NCBI RefSeq assembly: GCF_025699065.1
Contig: NZ_JAILWF010000003.1
Span: forward strand, 185,270 to 249,269
Reading direction: 5' to 3'
From: Nitrosarchaeum sp.
Lineage (GTDB): Archaea > Thermoproteota > Nitrososphaeria > Nitrososphaerales > Nitrosopumilaceae
DNA: 64,000 bases
Made by a program: the position numbers and the translations under genes. The notes beneath the pieces were generated by a model. It searched no databases. It was not told where the DNA came from and saw only the letters and a list, made by a program, of their open reading frames with translations. This document shows positions 24,119 through 32,569 of the stretch, in pieces. The first letter of the stretch is position 1. Every line of letters starts with the position of its first letter.

Positions 24119-25167
24119 CCTACTCTCACTCTCGGATCAAAGTATCCATACAGTAAATCTGCAACAAAAATACTAATCAGGAAAAAAACTGTCAAGATGT
24201 AAGTAGCGCCGATAATTATTGGCAGATCCATTACTGTAATTGCTTCAAAATATAATCTGCCCATGCCTGGCCAGTCAAAAACAGCCTCTGTGATTATCGC
24301 CCCTCCAAGTGATCCTGATAGACTTAATGCAAGAATAGTGACTATTGGTGGGGCGGCATTTTTTAGAGCGTGAGAATAGATTATTTTTTTCTGATCAACT
24401 CCAATTGTCTTTTTTGCAATTATGAAATCTTCTTGCATAATTCCTACTATGAAATTTCTTACAAGATATGCCCAAGACCCAAACCCAATCATCACAATTG
24501 TGATTAATGGTAATGTCATATGATATAGTAACGACCCAATGTAATTTGGATCTGATGATGGAATTAACGGTGTAGCTCTTGCAGGAAAGATTTGATACAT
24601 AAATGAAAACAAGAATATCATTAGCATTCCTATCCACCATACAGGAAAACTAGAACTAATAACTGCAAAACTTGATGTTAGTCTATCTATCATTGAACCA
24701 ACTCTACTTCCTGAAAATGCTCCAAGGAAGATACCTATTACAGAAATTATGATTGTTGCAGTTGTAAACAATAGGATTGTTCGAGGAAGTTTTTCTAAAA
24801 TTATTTCTTTGACATCAGATGATCCTGAGTCGCTAGTTAGAAATGTTGCACGACCAAAGTCTAAAGTAAGTATTTTGTACATTGTCAATCCTATTCTCTG
24901 TGGTGAATACCATGGTTCATCTAACCCTAGAGTTTTGACTCTTTGCTCAATTTGCATTTGAACAAACGACTCAAATTCGTCTACCGATGAAAAACTTTCT
25001 GAAATTTTAGGATTTTCAGTTATTTCAGATCTTACTTGAAACACAACTCCTTGTTTTAAGATACTGTCCATGTTTGATCCTACTAGAAGAACTGTGATGA
25101 GCAGTGTGATCATTAACACGCCAAACATTGTAATTAATCGAGTTCCGACATACCTCTTCAAAGTCAA
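24115..25167 (-). CDS. ABC transporter permease, DppB/OppB type (350 aa)
   Basis: MTLKRYVGTRLITMFGVLMITLLITVLL is the typical DppB N-terminus. The permease domain has six TMs, with the EAA loop DFIIAKKTIGVDQKKIIYSHALKNAAPPIV and the end GMGRLYFEAITVMDLPIIIGATYIL. ATGA overlap with the DppC-type gene shows coupled translation. No solute-binding protein or ATPase gene lies next to it. Confidence 0.9.
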   Translation of the reverse strand: MTLKRYVGTRLITMFGVLMITLLITVLLVGSNMDSILKQGVVFQVRSEITENPKISESFSSVDEFESFVQMQIEQRVKTLGLDEPWYSPQRIGLTMYKILTLDFGRATFLTSDSGSSDVKEIILEKLPRTILLFTTATIIISVIGIFLGAFSGSRVGSMIDRLTSSFAVISSSFPVWWIGMLMIFLFSFMYQIFPARATPLIPSSDPNYIGSLLYHMTLPLITIVMIGFGSWAYLVRNFIVGIMQEDFIIAKKTIGVDQKKIIYSHALKNAAPPIVTILALSLSGSLGGAIITEAVFDWPGMGRLYFEAITVMDLPIIIGATYILTVFFLISIFVADLLYGYFDPRVRVG

Positions 25168-25199
25168 TAACCAGAAATGGTGAACTCAGTTTATAATAA

Positions 25200-25559
25200 T
25201 TGCAGTGTGATAATTTGAAAAAAAATTCTAATTTAGTACGAGATTCTATACTTTATATGGTAAAAAATGACTCATTTGACCCCGACAGGCTCGTATTGAC
25301 TAAAAATGAAATTCTTGCTTTCTGTGATAAAGTCATAGAAAAATGGAATAAAGAACCAAGTAAAAATGCCAATAATATTTTGGCAATGACTGCTGTCAAA
25401 GCAAGTATTATTTGGACTGATGAAGATTCCCTCAAAGCAATATGGGGTGAAATTATCAGTTGGGTTTTTGAATTACTTTACGAGAATGCTCTATCTCAAG
25501 GTAAAATTGATGACGTTGATTGGTCTAGCGTTATGAAAAAATTAAAGAATAAAAAATAA
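25200..25559 (+). CDS. Hypothetical helical protein (119 aa)
   Basis: TTG 25200 (or TTG 25215) start. Residues LVLTKNEILAFCDKVIEKWN and NNILAMTAVKASIIWTDEDSLKAIWGEIISWVFELL indicate a compact all-helical protein. Divergent from the permease operon and 18 bases before the SWIM gene. No family recognised. Confidence 0.55.
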   Translation: MQCDNLKKNSNLVRDSILYMVKNDSFDPDRLVLTKNEILAFCDKVIEKWNKEPSKNANNILAMTAVKASIIWTDEDSLKAIWGEIISWVFELLYENALSQGKIDDVDWSSVMKKLKNKK

Positions 25560-25577
25560 CTATGCTGTAATTATGTT

Positions 25578-25817
25578 GTGAGTGCAAGTACAATACGAAA
25601 AGCCAAAAAACTAGTTGAAAGTGGAAGTGTAGTTCAAGTCGATGATGACCTTTATCAAATAAAGTCATCATCTAATCCAGAAAAATCTTACTTTGTGACC
25701 TCTGATACTTGTGAATGTCCTGGATTCAAAAATTTCTACAAATTTCATCATGGTAAGGGTCTAAAGGCAAATTGCTCTCATTTGGAAGCAATACGCATTT
25801 TCAAAGAAAAATCTTAG
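25578..25817 (+). CDS. SWIM zinc-finger protein (79 aa)
   Basis: GTG 25578 start. A small beta domain (VVQVDDDLYQIKSSSNPEKSYFVT) leads into CECPGFKNF...NCSHLEAIRIF, the CxC...CxH pattern of SWIM fingers, which mediate DNA or protein binding. The family pattern is intact in a very short protein. Cytoplasmic. Confidence 0.8.
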   Translation: MSASTIRKAKKLVESGSVVQVDDDLYQIKSSSNPEKSYFVTSDTCECPGFKNFYKFHHGKGLKANCSHLEAIRIFKEKS

Positions 25818-25835
25818 AATTAAAAATAAAAGTTG

Positions 25836-26003
25836 TTATACGCAACAAATGGCTTTTTTGAAACTTTCTGAATCCCTTTCAAAATTACATTCTTTGCATA
25901 CTTGCCAACTTCTTTTTTTCAGTATTGAAAAAGATGCATCATAGCTTACTGAATACATCTTTCCTCCGCAAGAGGGGCATTGTAGCGGTATGTCTATCTT
26001 CAT
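25836..26003 (-). CDS. Zinc-ribbon protein (55 aa)
   Basis: ATG 26003 reads MKIDIPLQCPSCGGKMYSVSY...CKECNFERDSESFKKA, two CxxC pairs about 29 residues apart, a classic short ribbon. An upstream start at 26057 would add a poorly conserved-looking 18 residues. It ends with a CC pair. Confidence 0.7.
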   Translation of the reverse strand: MKIDIPLQCPSCGGKMYSVSYDASFSILKKRSWQVCKECNFERDSESFKKAICCV

Positions 26004-26066
26004 TGATGATGTTATTACTTTTTTAATTATAAGGCGCGCGTAGAACTGATAAATCATCCATGAAAT

Positions 26067-27152
26067 TTAGTTTTTAGGATTTACTTGAATAATACGATTC
26101 CCATCTACTAAAAATTCTATGATTGTTCCATTGATATTTACAAAAAACGATGCTCCGCTATTTCCAACCTGCACATCCATTCCTGCGATATTTGTATTGA
26201 TTGTATCGTTTTTCTCTTCTGTTATCTCATCTGATAATTGTTCAGTGCTGTTAGTTGGTGTGATTATGTCTTCTGATAATGCCTCTTCTTCAGTTTTATA
26301 CCCAAATTCTTCTATGGTCTGTCTTGAAATGGTGATTTTTTCTAGATATGCTTTATTTGCTTCTTCTTGGGTTCCACCATTTTCAAGAATGTTTTTTCTG
26401 ATCTGCTGTGCTTCATCAAATATGTTTTTGGTGAAATTCATTTGGTTCACAATTGTGTCTCTTACTGCCGGATCTAAATTTTTAACATAATCATCATACT
26501 TGTATCCTGAAAAAACTCCAGAACCCGGATCTAACTCTTCTATTTCCTTTAAGAGTAATTCTTCTGAAATTCTTGTTTGTTCTTCGATGTATTTTTGCTC
26601 TTCTAATATTTTTTCATATATCTTCTTTTCTGAAATAAATTCTTGTAATAATTTCTGATAATGTGAGTATAAAATAAAACCTATAGGATCTTTTTCAAAA
26701 TCAGACGGGTTTGCATTAAGATATCTTATTGCTTCTGGGGTTGAAAGTTTTTCTTCAATTACTGACGTTGTAGTTAACTCTCCTCTAACCTGAAATTCTG
26801 TATTTGTAATACCTGTTTTTCCGTCAGGTGATGTTGCTTTGATACTGACGATATATGTCCCTGGCATTCTATCGTAGTGACTAAGTTGAACTCTATACTC
26901 TCCTAGGTCGTTTGTGGTTGTAAACAAAGAGTCATACTTTGTGCTAACATGAACCTGAACATCTTTTACTGGATTTGATGCATGGTCGGTAATTCTACCC
27001 GAAATTATTGGTGCGTCTCCTGGTAATATCTTTGGATTGTCTATGCTGGATTGAATTATGAGGCTCCACAATGCAGCATCAGAGGCTGGAATGAGCACGC
27101 TTAATGCAAATATTGAGAATAAACCGACAATAATGATTTTATTTTTGAGCAC
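26067..27152 (-). CDS. Secreted protein with carboxypeptidase-regulatory-like (Ig-fold) domain (361 aa)
   Basis: GTG 27152 start and signal peptide (LKNKIIIVGLFSIFALSVLIPASDAA). Residues about 38-120 form an Ig-like carboxypeptidase-regulatory domain (APIISGRITDHASNPVKDVQVHV..GEYRVQLSHYDRMPGTYIVSI). Residues about 160-300 are a helical coiled-coil region with NGGTQEEANKAYLEKI. The C-terminus is an acidic linker and a beta segment. The NGGTxEEAxxAY motif recurs in the divergent neighbour at 27335. Confidence 0.7.
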   Translation of the reverse strand: MLKNKIIIVGLFSIFALSVLIPASDAALWSLIIQSSIDNPKILPGDAPIISGRITDHASNPVKDVQVHVSTKYDSLFTTTNDLGEYRVQLSHYDRMPGTYIVSIKATSPDGKTGITNTEFQVRGELTTTSVIEEKLSTPEAIRYLNANPSDFEKDPIGFILYSHYQKLLQEFISEKKIYEKILEEQKYIEEQTRISEELLLKEIEELDPGSGVFSGYKYDDYVKNLDPAVRDTIVNQMNFTKNIFDEAQQIRKNILENGGTQEEANKAYLEKITISRQTIEEFGYKTEEEALSEDIITPTNSTEQLSDEITEEKNDTINTNIAGMDVQVGNSGASFFVNINGTIIEFLVDGNRIIQVNPKN

Positions 27153-27334
27153 AATGACGATTCAAAATTCTATTGATAAAACAAAGAATAAAGAAAATCT
27201 TGCCAGTATGTAATTTTATTTGAGCCAGGTTGATTCTTTTTTTAATAAAATCGGTCGTTTTCACATGCCTTTTGGAATATGCTTAGGTGATTCTTTATTT
27301 GATCATTTTTTAGTAGGATTTGTACGAATTGTTT

Positions 27335-28795
27335 ATGTATCATCATTTTTTGATTCAGGCATTGGTGCCTAGGTTTACTTTGACAGTATTATTTGTGCTA
27401 GGTGCATCACTAGCCATTCAATCAGCTTATGCCCAATCAGACAATGATGCAACAACAAGTGAGCAAACCACACTATCAAAAGACTTAGCAAATAATCCTG
27501 TTGCACAAGATATACTTAAAAAAATAGAACAGACTAAAAAATGGATAAAAGAACTTGAAGACAGAAAGTATGAAGATCTGAAAGCTAAAGAAGAACTTGA
27601 AGCAAAAAGAGCGCAAGCACTTGAAAAACTAAACCAAGATCTTAAAGAATGGGAGGCATTATGGGAATATTATTCTCCAAGAAACTCGTTTTCAAGATTT
27701 GTAGATACCATACAAGATACTCCTGTTAAGGAAGTCTTTTGGGATCAATTTGAATTTCATCAAATGAAAGTAGATGCAGGTAGAGAGGCACTCAAAATAG
27801 TTATTGCAAACGGCGGTTCACTAAGTGAAGCACGTCAAGCATATCATCTTGCAGCTGAGACAAAACGAATTGAGTTAATTGAAGCAAATAGCATTTTTAA
27901 TGTAAATCATAACTTGGCATATTATAATCAACAAATTTTATTTAACAAAAATGGACAATTCATTGATACCCCAATTACCGGTGAACAACTCAGAGAATAT
28001 TATGAAGATTACAGAACAAATCCTGCATATCTGAAAGCAAATCCAGATGATGTAATATCATGGGAAGATTTGGGAAAGACAACTCCTGATACTGAGTGTA
28101 GAAAAGGCTCTGTTGTTGTGTATAGATATCATGCAAGTGACTATGTTTGTGTTTCAATGAACACTGCAGAGATGTGGATTCGTCATGGAATGGGCGAAAT
28201 TTCTGGAGGTTCAACTCAATCAAATGAAAACTTGGTGACGCCACTTACGAAATGTGATGAAGGATTTACTGTAGTATATGCATTGGAATCTGGCAAGTAT
28301 TCTTGTATATTACAAGAAACAGCAGAATCATGGATAACTCAGGGAATAGCAGAAAAACATAATCCTGAATCATATATCTTAGACCAGATTAAAGACAAGG
28401 ATGTATCGCTTACAATAATTGAAGTCAATCAAAAAATACAAGGGTTCTACGATGACCTTGCATTAAAGCAAGCAGAACTTAAAACACGATTTGATAAAAA
28501 ATACGATGATGCTTTGTTACAATCAAAACTAGACGAAAAGAATGCCATAAAGAACCATAGTGAGCGACCAAACATGTCTAAAGAAGAACTAAGCAACAAA
28601 ATCATCCAAATAAGAAAACAATATGATTCAACTAAAGATAATATCATACAAGAAAAACTAAATGCACTAAAGGAACTAGACAAAATAACCGATAAAAATC
28701 TAGAAGAGTTTGCCCAAACATACGAACTTGATCCCTATATCCAAGTGGTATGGAATTCTCAATTCTCAAAATATGAAGCAGTAAAGAAAAATTAG
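27335..28795 (+). CDS. Secreted coiled-coil protein (486 aa)
   Basis: ATG 27335 (MYHHFLIQALVPRFTLTVLF) begins a signal peptide cleaved after SAYAQ; a TTG five codons upstream is an alternative. Coiled coil at about 70-120 and 350-470. The middle has a VDAGREALKIVIANGGSLSEARQAYH motif and two related Cys-pair repeats: TPDTECRKGSVVVYRYHASDYVC and TPLTKCDEGFTVVYALESGKYSC, each followed by an AExWIxxGxxE phrase. Likely cell-envelope; paired with the divergent gene at 26067. Confidence 0.7.
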   Translation: MYHHFLIQALVPRFTLTVLFVLGASLAIQSAYAQSDNDATTSEQTTLSKDLANNPVAQDILKKIEQTKKWIKELEDRKYEDLKAKEELEAKRAQALEKLNQDLKEWEALWEYYSPRNSFSRFVDTIQDTPVKEVFWDQFEFHQMKVDAGREALKIVIANGGSLSEARQAYHLAAETKRIELIEANSIFNVNHNLAYYNQQILFNKNGQFIDTPITGEQLREYYEDYRTNPAYLKANPDDVISWEDLGKTTPDTECRKGSVVVYRYHASDYVCVSMNTAEMWIRHGMGEISGGSTQSNENLVTPLTKCDEGFTVVYALESGKYSCILQETAESWITQGIAEKHNPESYILDQIKDKDVSLTIIEVNQKIQGFYDDLALKQAELKTRFDKKYDDALLQSKLDEKNAIKNHSERPNMSKEELSNKIIQIRKQYDSTKDNIIQEKLNALKELDKITDKNLEEFAQTYELDPYIQVVWNSQFSKYEAVKKN

Positions 28796-28871
28796 ATTCT
28801 AAATATTATTTTAAGCAATATTAAATAAAAAATTAGAATATGTTTAAAATTCCATAACACAAAATACATTT

Positions 28872-29318
28872 GTGAATCTTTCCATAGTCAAAGCTACTGA
28901 AAAGGACATTCCCATTATTCTTGAATTACTTTATGAGTTAGAGAGGCCAACTCCTATTGATGATAAAGAAATCAAAGTATTCCGAAATAAAATTAAAGAT
29001 TATTTTTCAGATCCTCAAAAGATAATATTGTTGGCAAAGCAAGGTTTCAAACCGGTAGGACTTGTTAGCGTTATTTTTCTAAGACGTTTAAACCGAGTAA
29101 AGCTGGAAATGTATATCCCTGAATTGATAGTTACAAAAGAGTATAGGAATACAGGTATTGGCAAAAAACTAATTGAACATTGTATCATCCTTGCAAAAAA
29201 GAAAGACTGCTATAGAATAAGACTGGAGTCTGGAAATCAAAGAAAAGACTCTCATTTATTTTACAAAAATCTTGGATTTGAGCAGTCTTCGTTATCTTTT
29301 TCTATGAATATCCGTTGA
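28872..29318 (+). CDS. GNAT-family N-acetyltransferase (148 aa)
   Basis: GTG 28872 start. The GNAT fold is clear: IVKATEKDIPIILELLYEL, the beta4 ELIVTKEYRNTGIGKKLIEHC acetyl-CoA loop (R/Q-x-x-G-x-G/A), and IRLESGNQRKDSHLFYKNLGFEQ. It would transfer acetyl from acetyl-CoA to an amine. Substrate not predictable. Confidence 0.9.
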   Translation: MNLSIVKATEKDIPIILELLYELERPTPIDDKEIKVFRNKIKDYFSDPQKIILLAKQGFKPVGLVSVIFLRRLNRVKLEMYIPELIVTKEYRNTGIGKKLIEHCIILAKKKDCYRIRLESGNQRKDSHLFYKNLGFEQSSLSFSMNIR

Positions 29319-29392
29319 GAAGTATGTGTTTTAGCTTGCCACCAATTTTTTTTGACTAGTCCTCTAAAACATATTTTTTGGAATTTGATTTG

Positions 29393-30085
29393 ATGTTACT
29401 TAAAATAATCGTAATAACCTCGATTCTTGCTTTGGGCATATTTTTAATCACTGAAAACAATGGCGTATATTCCAGCTCTGAAGTCATCGATTCTGTAAAA
29501 GAACATGCAAATACGCTGGAAGAAAAAACTAATGAATCCGTTGATACAGGTATTGGATTTATGAAAACAGTTGATGAAACTGGAGGTAAAATTAGCACTC
29601 AGATAAATAATGCTAAAGAATCCGCAAAAGAATCTACAAAAGAAATATCTGAAAAGATATCTGGCCTTAACCCTCTAAATAAAGATGATTCTTATAAAGA
29701 TGTCACGTCAGAAGAATCTCCTGATTCATCTCCTGTCGTAAACAGTGGTTCCAATAATGGAGAAATTCAATTCAACTATGATGGTTCACCAATTTATGAA
29801 AATCTTTCACTATCTATGATTCAACAATCAAATGGTGATATTTTATTGGAATATGTGGATGCTACTGGAAATACAAAAAGTGCTAATGTGATCATTAGAA
29901 CTAATGATGCCACGATTTTCTCTGGAACTTTTTTTACTTCCAATTTTAAGACTATAATTAACGATATCTCTAAATCAACATACCATGTAGATATTACAGT
30001 TGATCATAAGGACTATGGAATTGTAAGTTCCACATTTAATTCTAATGATATAGATTCTAAAGTTGATGGTGTATTTCAGTCATGA
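29393..30085 (+). CDS. Membrane-anchored hypothetical protein (230 aa)
   Basis: ATG 29393 begins an N-terminal TM (MLLKIIVITSILALGIFLI). Then an amphipathic stretch (about 25-85) rich in AKESAKEST-type repeats, and a C-terminal beta domain (about 115-225) of the surface type. No family recognised. The next gene follows closely. Confidence 0.6.
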   Translation: MLLKIIVITSILALGIFLITENNGVYSSSEVIDSVKEHANTLEEKTNESVDTGIGFMKTVDETGGKISTQINNAKESAKESTKEISEKISGLNPLNKDDSYKDVTSEESPDSSPVVNSGSNNGEIQFNYDGSPIYENLSLSMIQQSNGDILLEYVDATGNTKSANVIIRTNDATIFSGTFFTSNFKTIINDISKSTYHVDITVDHKDYGIVSSTFNSNDIDSKVDGVFQS

Positions 30086-30121
30086 TTGTATGTATTTATA
30101 CAAAATCAATTAGTATCTTGT

Positions 30122-30499
30122 ATGGATGAAACTTCTTTAGAATCAAAGACGTTTGCTGATATTTTTGAGAAAAGCATTAAACAATTTATTAATAATCGTG
30201 AATCTTTTTTACCACTTGTAATCAAAAATTTTTCTGATGGGAACAGAGAATACAATAATTACATTGAACAATTATTTCATGTGATGCGAAAATTTGAAGA
30301 AACTTTTTTTGAAAAATCAGACAAGTCATTACTAAAAATATTTGAAGATTACACAAACGAATTCTCAAAGCTGTATCTTATGCATGTTGATGCGTCAAGA
30401 AAAAACTTTGAGAAATATCTGGAAACGCGCCTTTTAATCATGTCATCTTGGAATGAACACATGAAGAAATTTACTGATAATTCTCAAAACAAACTTTAA
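30122..30499 (+). CDS. Helical hypothetical protein (125 aa)
   Basis: ATG 30122 (MDETSLESKTFADIF). Long amphipathic helices rich in Phe, Lys and Glu, no cysteines or TM. It resembles phasin-like or PhaE-type helical proteins in composition only; I do not claim that function. It starts 36 bases after the preceding gene. Confidence 0.55.
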   Translation: MDETSLESKTFADIFEKSIKQFINNRESFLPLVIKNFSDGNREYNNYIEQLFHVMRKFEETFFEKSDKSLLKIFEDYTNEFSKLYLMHVDASRKNFEKYLETRLLIMSSWNEHMKKFTDNSQNKL

Positions 30500-30577
30500 T
30501 TTTTTTATGCCTATTTTCTGTGCTAACCAGTTTTGTTGGTAGTTTTTCCAATAGTTCTAATATCCTTTGTCTGAAAA

Positions 30578-31534
30578 ATGAACATATTATTAAAAATCTA
30601 TAAATATTATGATCTTAGCCGATATGACGTGCACATTACTATTTTAGCTGTTTTGATACTGTCCATGACTGTAACTTTATCATTTACCGGTACCTCTTTT
30701 GGAGAAAAAGAAATCAAATGCATTAACTGTGTCCAAATTCCTTCATACGAAATTGATCTGTACAAAGAGATTTTTCCATTGACTGTCTGGACTGATTCAC
30801 ATACCTATGATCATTTTTCAACTATTACCGCAACTGGATACTTGAAACCACAAAATACAGTTGCACCAATCTTAGTTGTTGTAACTAATCCTATAGGAAA
30901 CATAGTAACCATACAACAAATAACTCCTGATGCTGATGGTAATTTCTCTTTTAAACTAAACACAGAAAGTCCTCTATGGTCTAAAGATGGAGAATACATC
31001 TTAAAAGTTCAAAGCGGTGCTGAAACCCGACAATTCAAAACTAATTTTACTCTAGTTCCATCTTTAACTGGAAGCGTTAACAAATGTACTGTAGATAGTA
31101 TTTCAGTTACTGCAAATAATGGCAGAATTTATTGTATTCCATATAAGATATCTGATGGTCTTGTAAGTACAACCAAAGGAAAATTAAATTCTGATACTAA
31201 AACAATGACTTTGGATATCAAAGGACAAAACATTGGTACTATCACACTTGATATTCCAAGATATATCTTGGATTCAAAATCTCCTGCCGGTGGTGATTCT
31301 TCTTTTGTTGCGATGGCTAATGGCAAAATGATAGAATATGAAGAATTAGAAAGTGATTCTGATTCTAGACAAATAAAATTGGTTCATCAAATAGGTAACA
31401 AAGTTTCATTTGAGATTGTAGGAACACATGTTATTCCTGAATTTGGCTCCATTGCTCTTCTGATTCTTGTTGCTTCAATAATGTCTATTTTGATTGTAGG
31501 CAAGTCTTTTTCAAATAGATTGGTCAAGTTCTAA
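30578..31534 (+). CDS. PEFG-CTERM surface protein (318 aa)
   Basis: N-terminal TM/signal (about 20-45), an extracellular Ig-like region (about 70-160, with AVAPILVVVTNPIGNIVTIQQITPDADGNF-type strands), and a C-terminal VIPEFGSIALLILVASIMSILIVGKSF tail. PEFG followed by a TM and a basic end is the thaumarchaeal PEFG-CTERM sorting signal, recognised by an archaeosortase. Expected to be processed and attached at the cell surface. Confidence 0.85.
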   Translation: MNILLKIYKYYDLSRYDVHITILAVLILSMTVTLSFTGTSFGEKEIKCINCVQIPSYEIDLYKEIFPLTVWTDSHTYDHFSTITATGYLKPQNTVAPILVVVTNPIGNIVTIQQITPDADGNFSFKLNTESPLWSKDGEYILKVQSGAETRQFKTNFTLVPSLTGSVNKCTVDSISVTANNGRIYCIPYKISDGLVSTTKGKLNSDTKTMTLDIKGQNIGTITLDIPRYILDSKSPAGGDSSFVAMANGKMIEYEELESDSDSRQIKLVHQIGNKVSFEIVGTHVIPEFGSIALLILVASIMSILIVGKSFSNRLVKF

Positions 31535-31581
31535 AACACTGTCAAGTTCTTAAACAACGACCTTAAATCTACTATGTATAC

Positions 31582-32241
31582 ATGGATTTAGAAAAATTTC
31601 GTAACGATGTTTATGAAGTTACTGAAAAACTATCAAAAAATTTGAAAGAATCAGATCTGCCAAAACTCAATTATGTTCGTCAACAATTAATTGAAATGTA
31701 TCAAAAAAACCTTGTAAAAATTAACCATTCTGTTTTAGAACTAATTTGTGCATCTACACTTATTGCACGTGGACACTCAGTCGAAGTTGAAAAACAAATC
31801 TCTGATATTTTAGTATGTGACCTTTTTGGTAAAAAAGGAGATGGTAATACAATTATTGAAATCGAAACAGGATTTACTCCTCCTGATCATGCTCTGGATA
31901 CCATTGATTATTTCACCGCAAGGATAATGAGTAAAATTGCTAGATATAGTAAGCACTGTACTAAATTTTCTCTGGCAACTCCGGTGATTGGTCTAGTTCC
32001 AATACCAAAAATTTTCCTCATACCTCCAAATGCAAGAAATGAGTCTGATGTGAAAAAAGTTAAAGATCTATGTGATCGATATTACAAAAACCCTCCAATT
32101 CAATATTCTGATATTCTAAATGCACATTTGCATTCAATTTATTTAATAAATATAGACAAAGGATTTGCCAAGGAACTTGACCCTCAAGGATATGTGGATT
32201 TAACTCATAAGCTACTTCAACGAAGTGAAATAGAGTATTGA
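31582..32241 (+). CDS. Hypothetical protein with nuclease-like core (219 aa)
   Basis: The segment LELICASTLIARGHSVEVEKQISDILVCDLFGKKGDGNTIIEIETG follows the PD-(D/E)xK layout (helix, Asp, then ExE strand), but the usual catalytic Lys is not evident, so a restriction-like or inactive nuclease fold is only suggested. Start ATG 31582. It precedes a Cys-rich microgene and the SNF2 helicase. Confidence 0.5.
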   Translation: MDLEKFRNDVYEVTEKLSKNLKESDLPKLNYVRQQLIEMYQKNLVKINHSVLELICASTLIARGHSVEVEKQISDILVCDLFGKKGDGNTIIEIETGFTPPDHALDTIDYFTARIMSKIARYSKHCTKFSLATPVIGLVPIPKIFLIPPNARNESDVKKVKDLCDRYYKNPPIQYSDILNAHLHSIYLINIDKGFAKELDPQGYVDLTHKLLQRSEIEY

Positions 32242-32286
32242 CCCAAAATAGAAAAAATACAAATTCATCTTCATTTTAGTTCTAGT

Positions 32287-32421
32287 ATGATTTGTGCCGC
32301 ATGTGAAACAAGAAAGCACTATGAATGTATTGATTGTATAAATAATCATAAAACGCATCTTTGTCATTGTGACTGTCATGATGAAAATACAAAACCTCAT
32401 CCTGTAGACAAGCCACATTAA
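32287..32421 (+). CDS. Cys/His-rich microprotein (44 aa)
   Basis: MICAACETRKHYECIDCINNHKTHLCHCDCHDENTKPH: seven cysteines and several histidines, probably binding two metal ions. Its CHCDCH motif resembles CNCDCH at 15413-15523. Complete from ATG to TAA. Function unknown. Confidence 0.6.
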   Translation: MICAACETRKHYECIDCINNHKTHLCHCDCHDENTKPHPVDKPH

Positions 32422-32569
32422 TCTGGCATCATTAAAAGCGACTCAATTTTTTGAGCCTAAATATTAAAATTTCATCTTATTTTAACCATTGTAGATTTTT
32501 GAAGATCTTAAAACTGATCGTAAGAAACATCAAGATTCATAAGGCAATAAAACATTCTATCGACAAATT

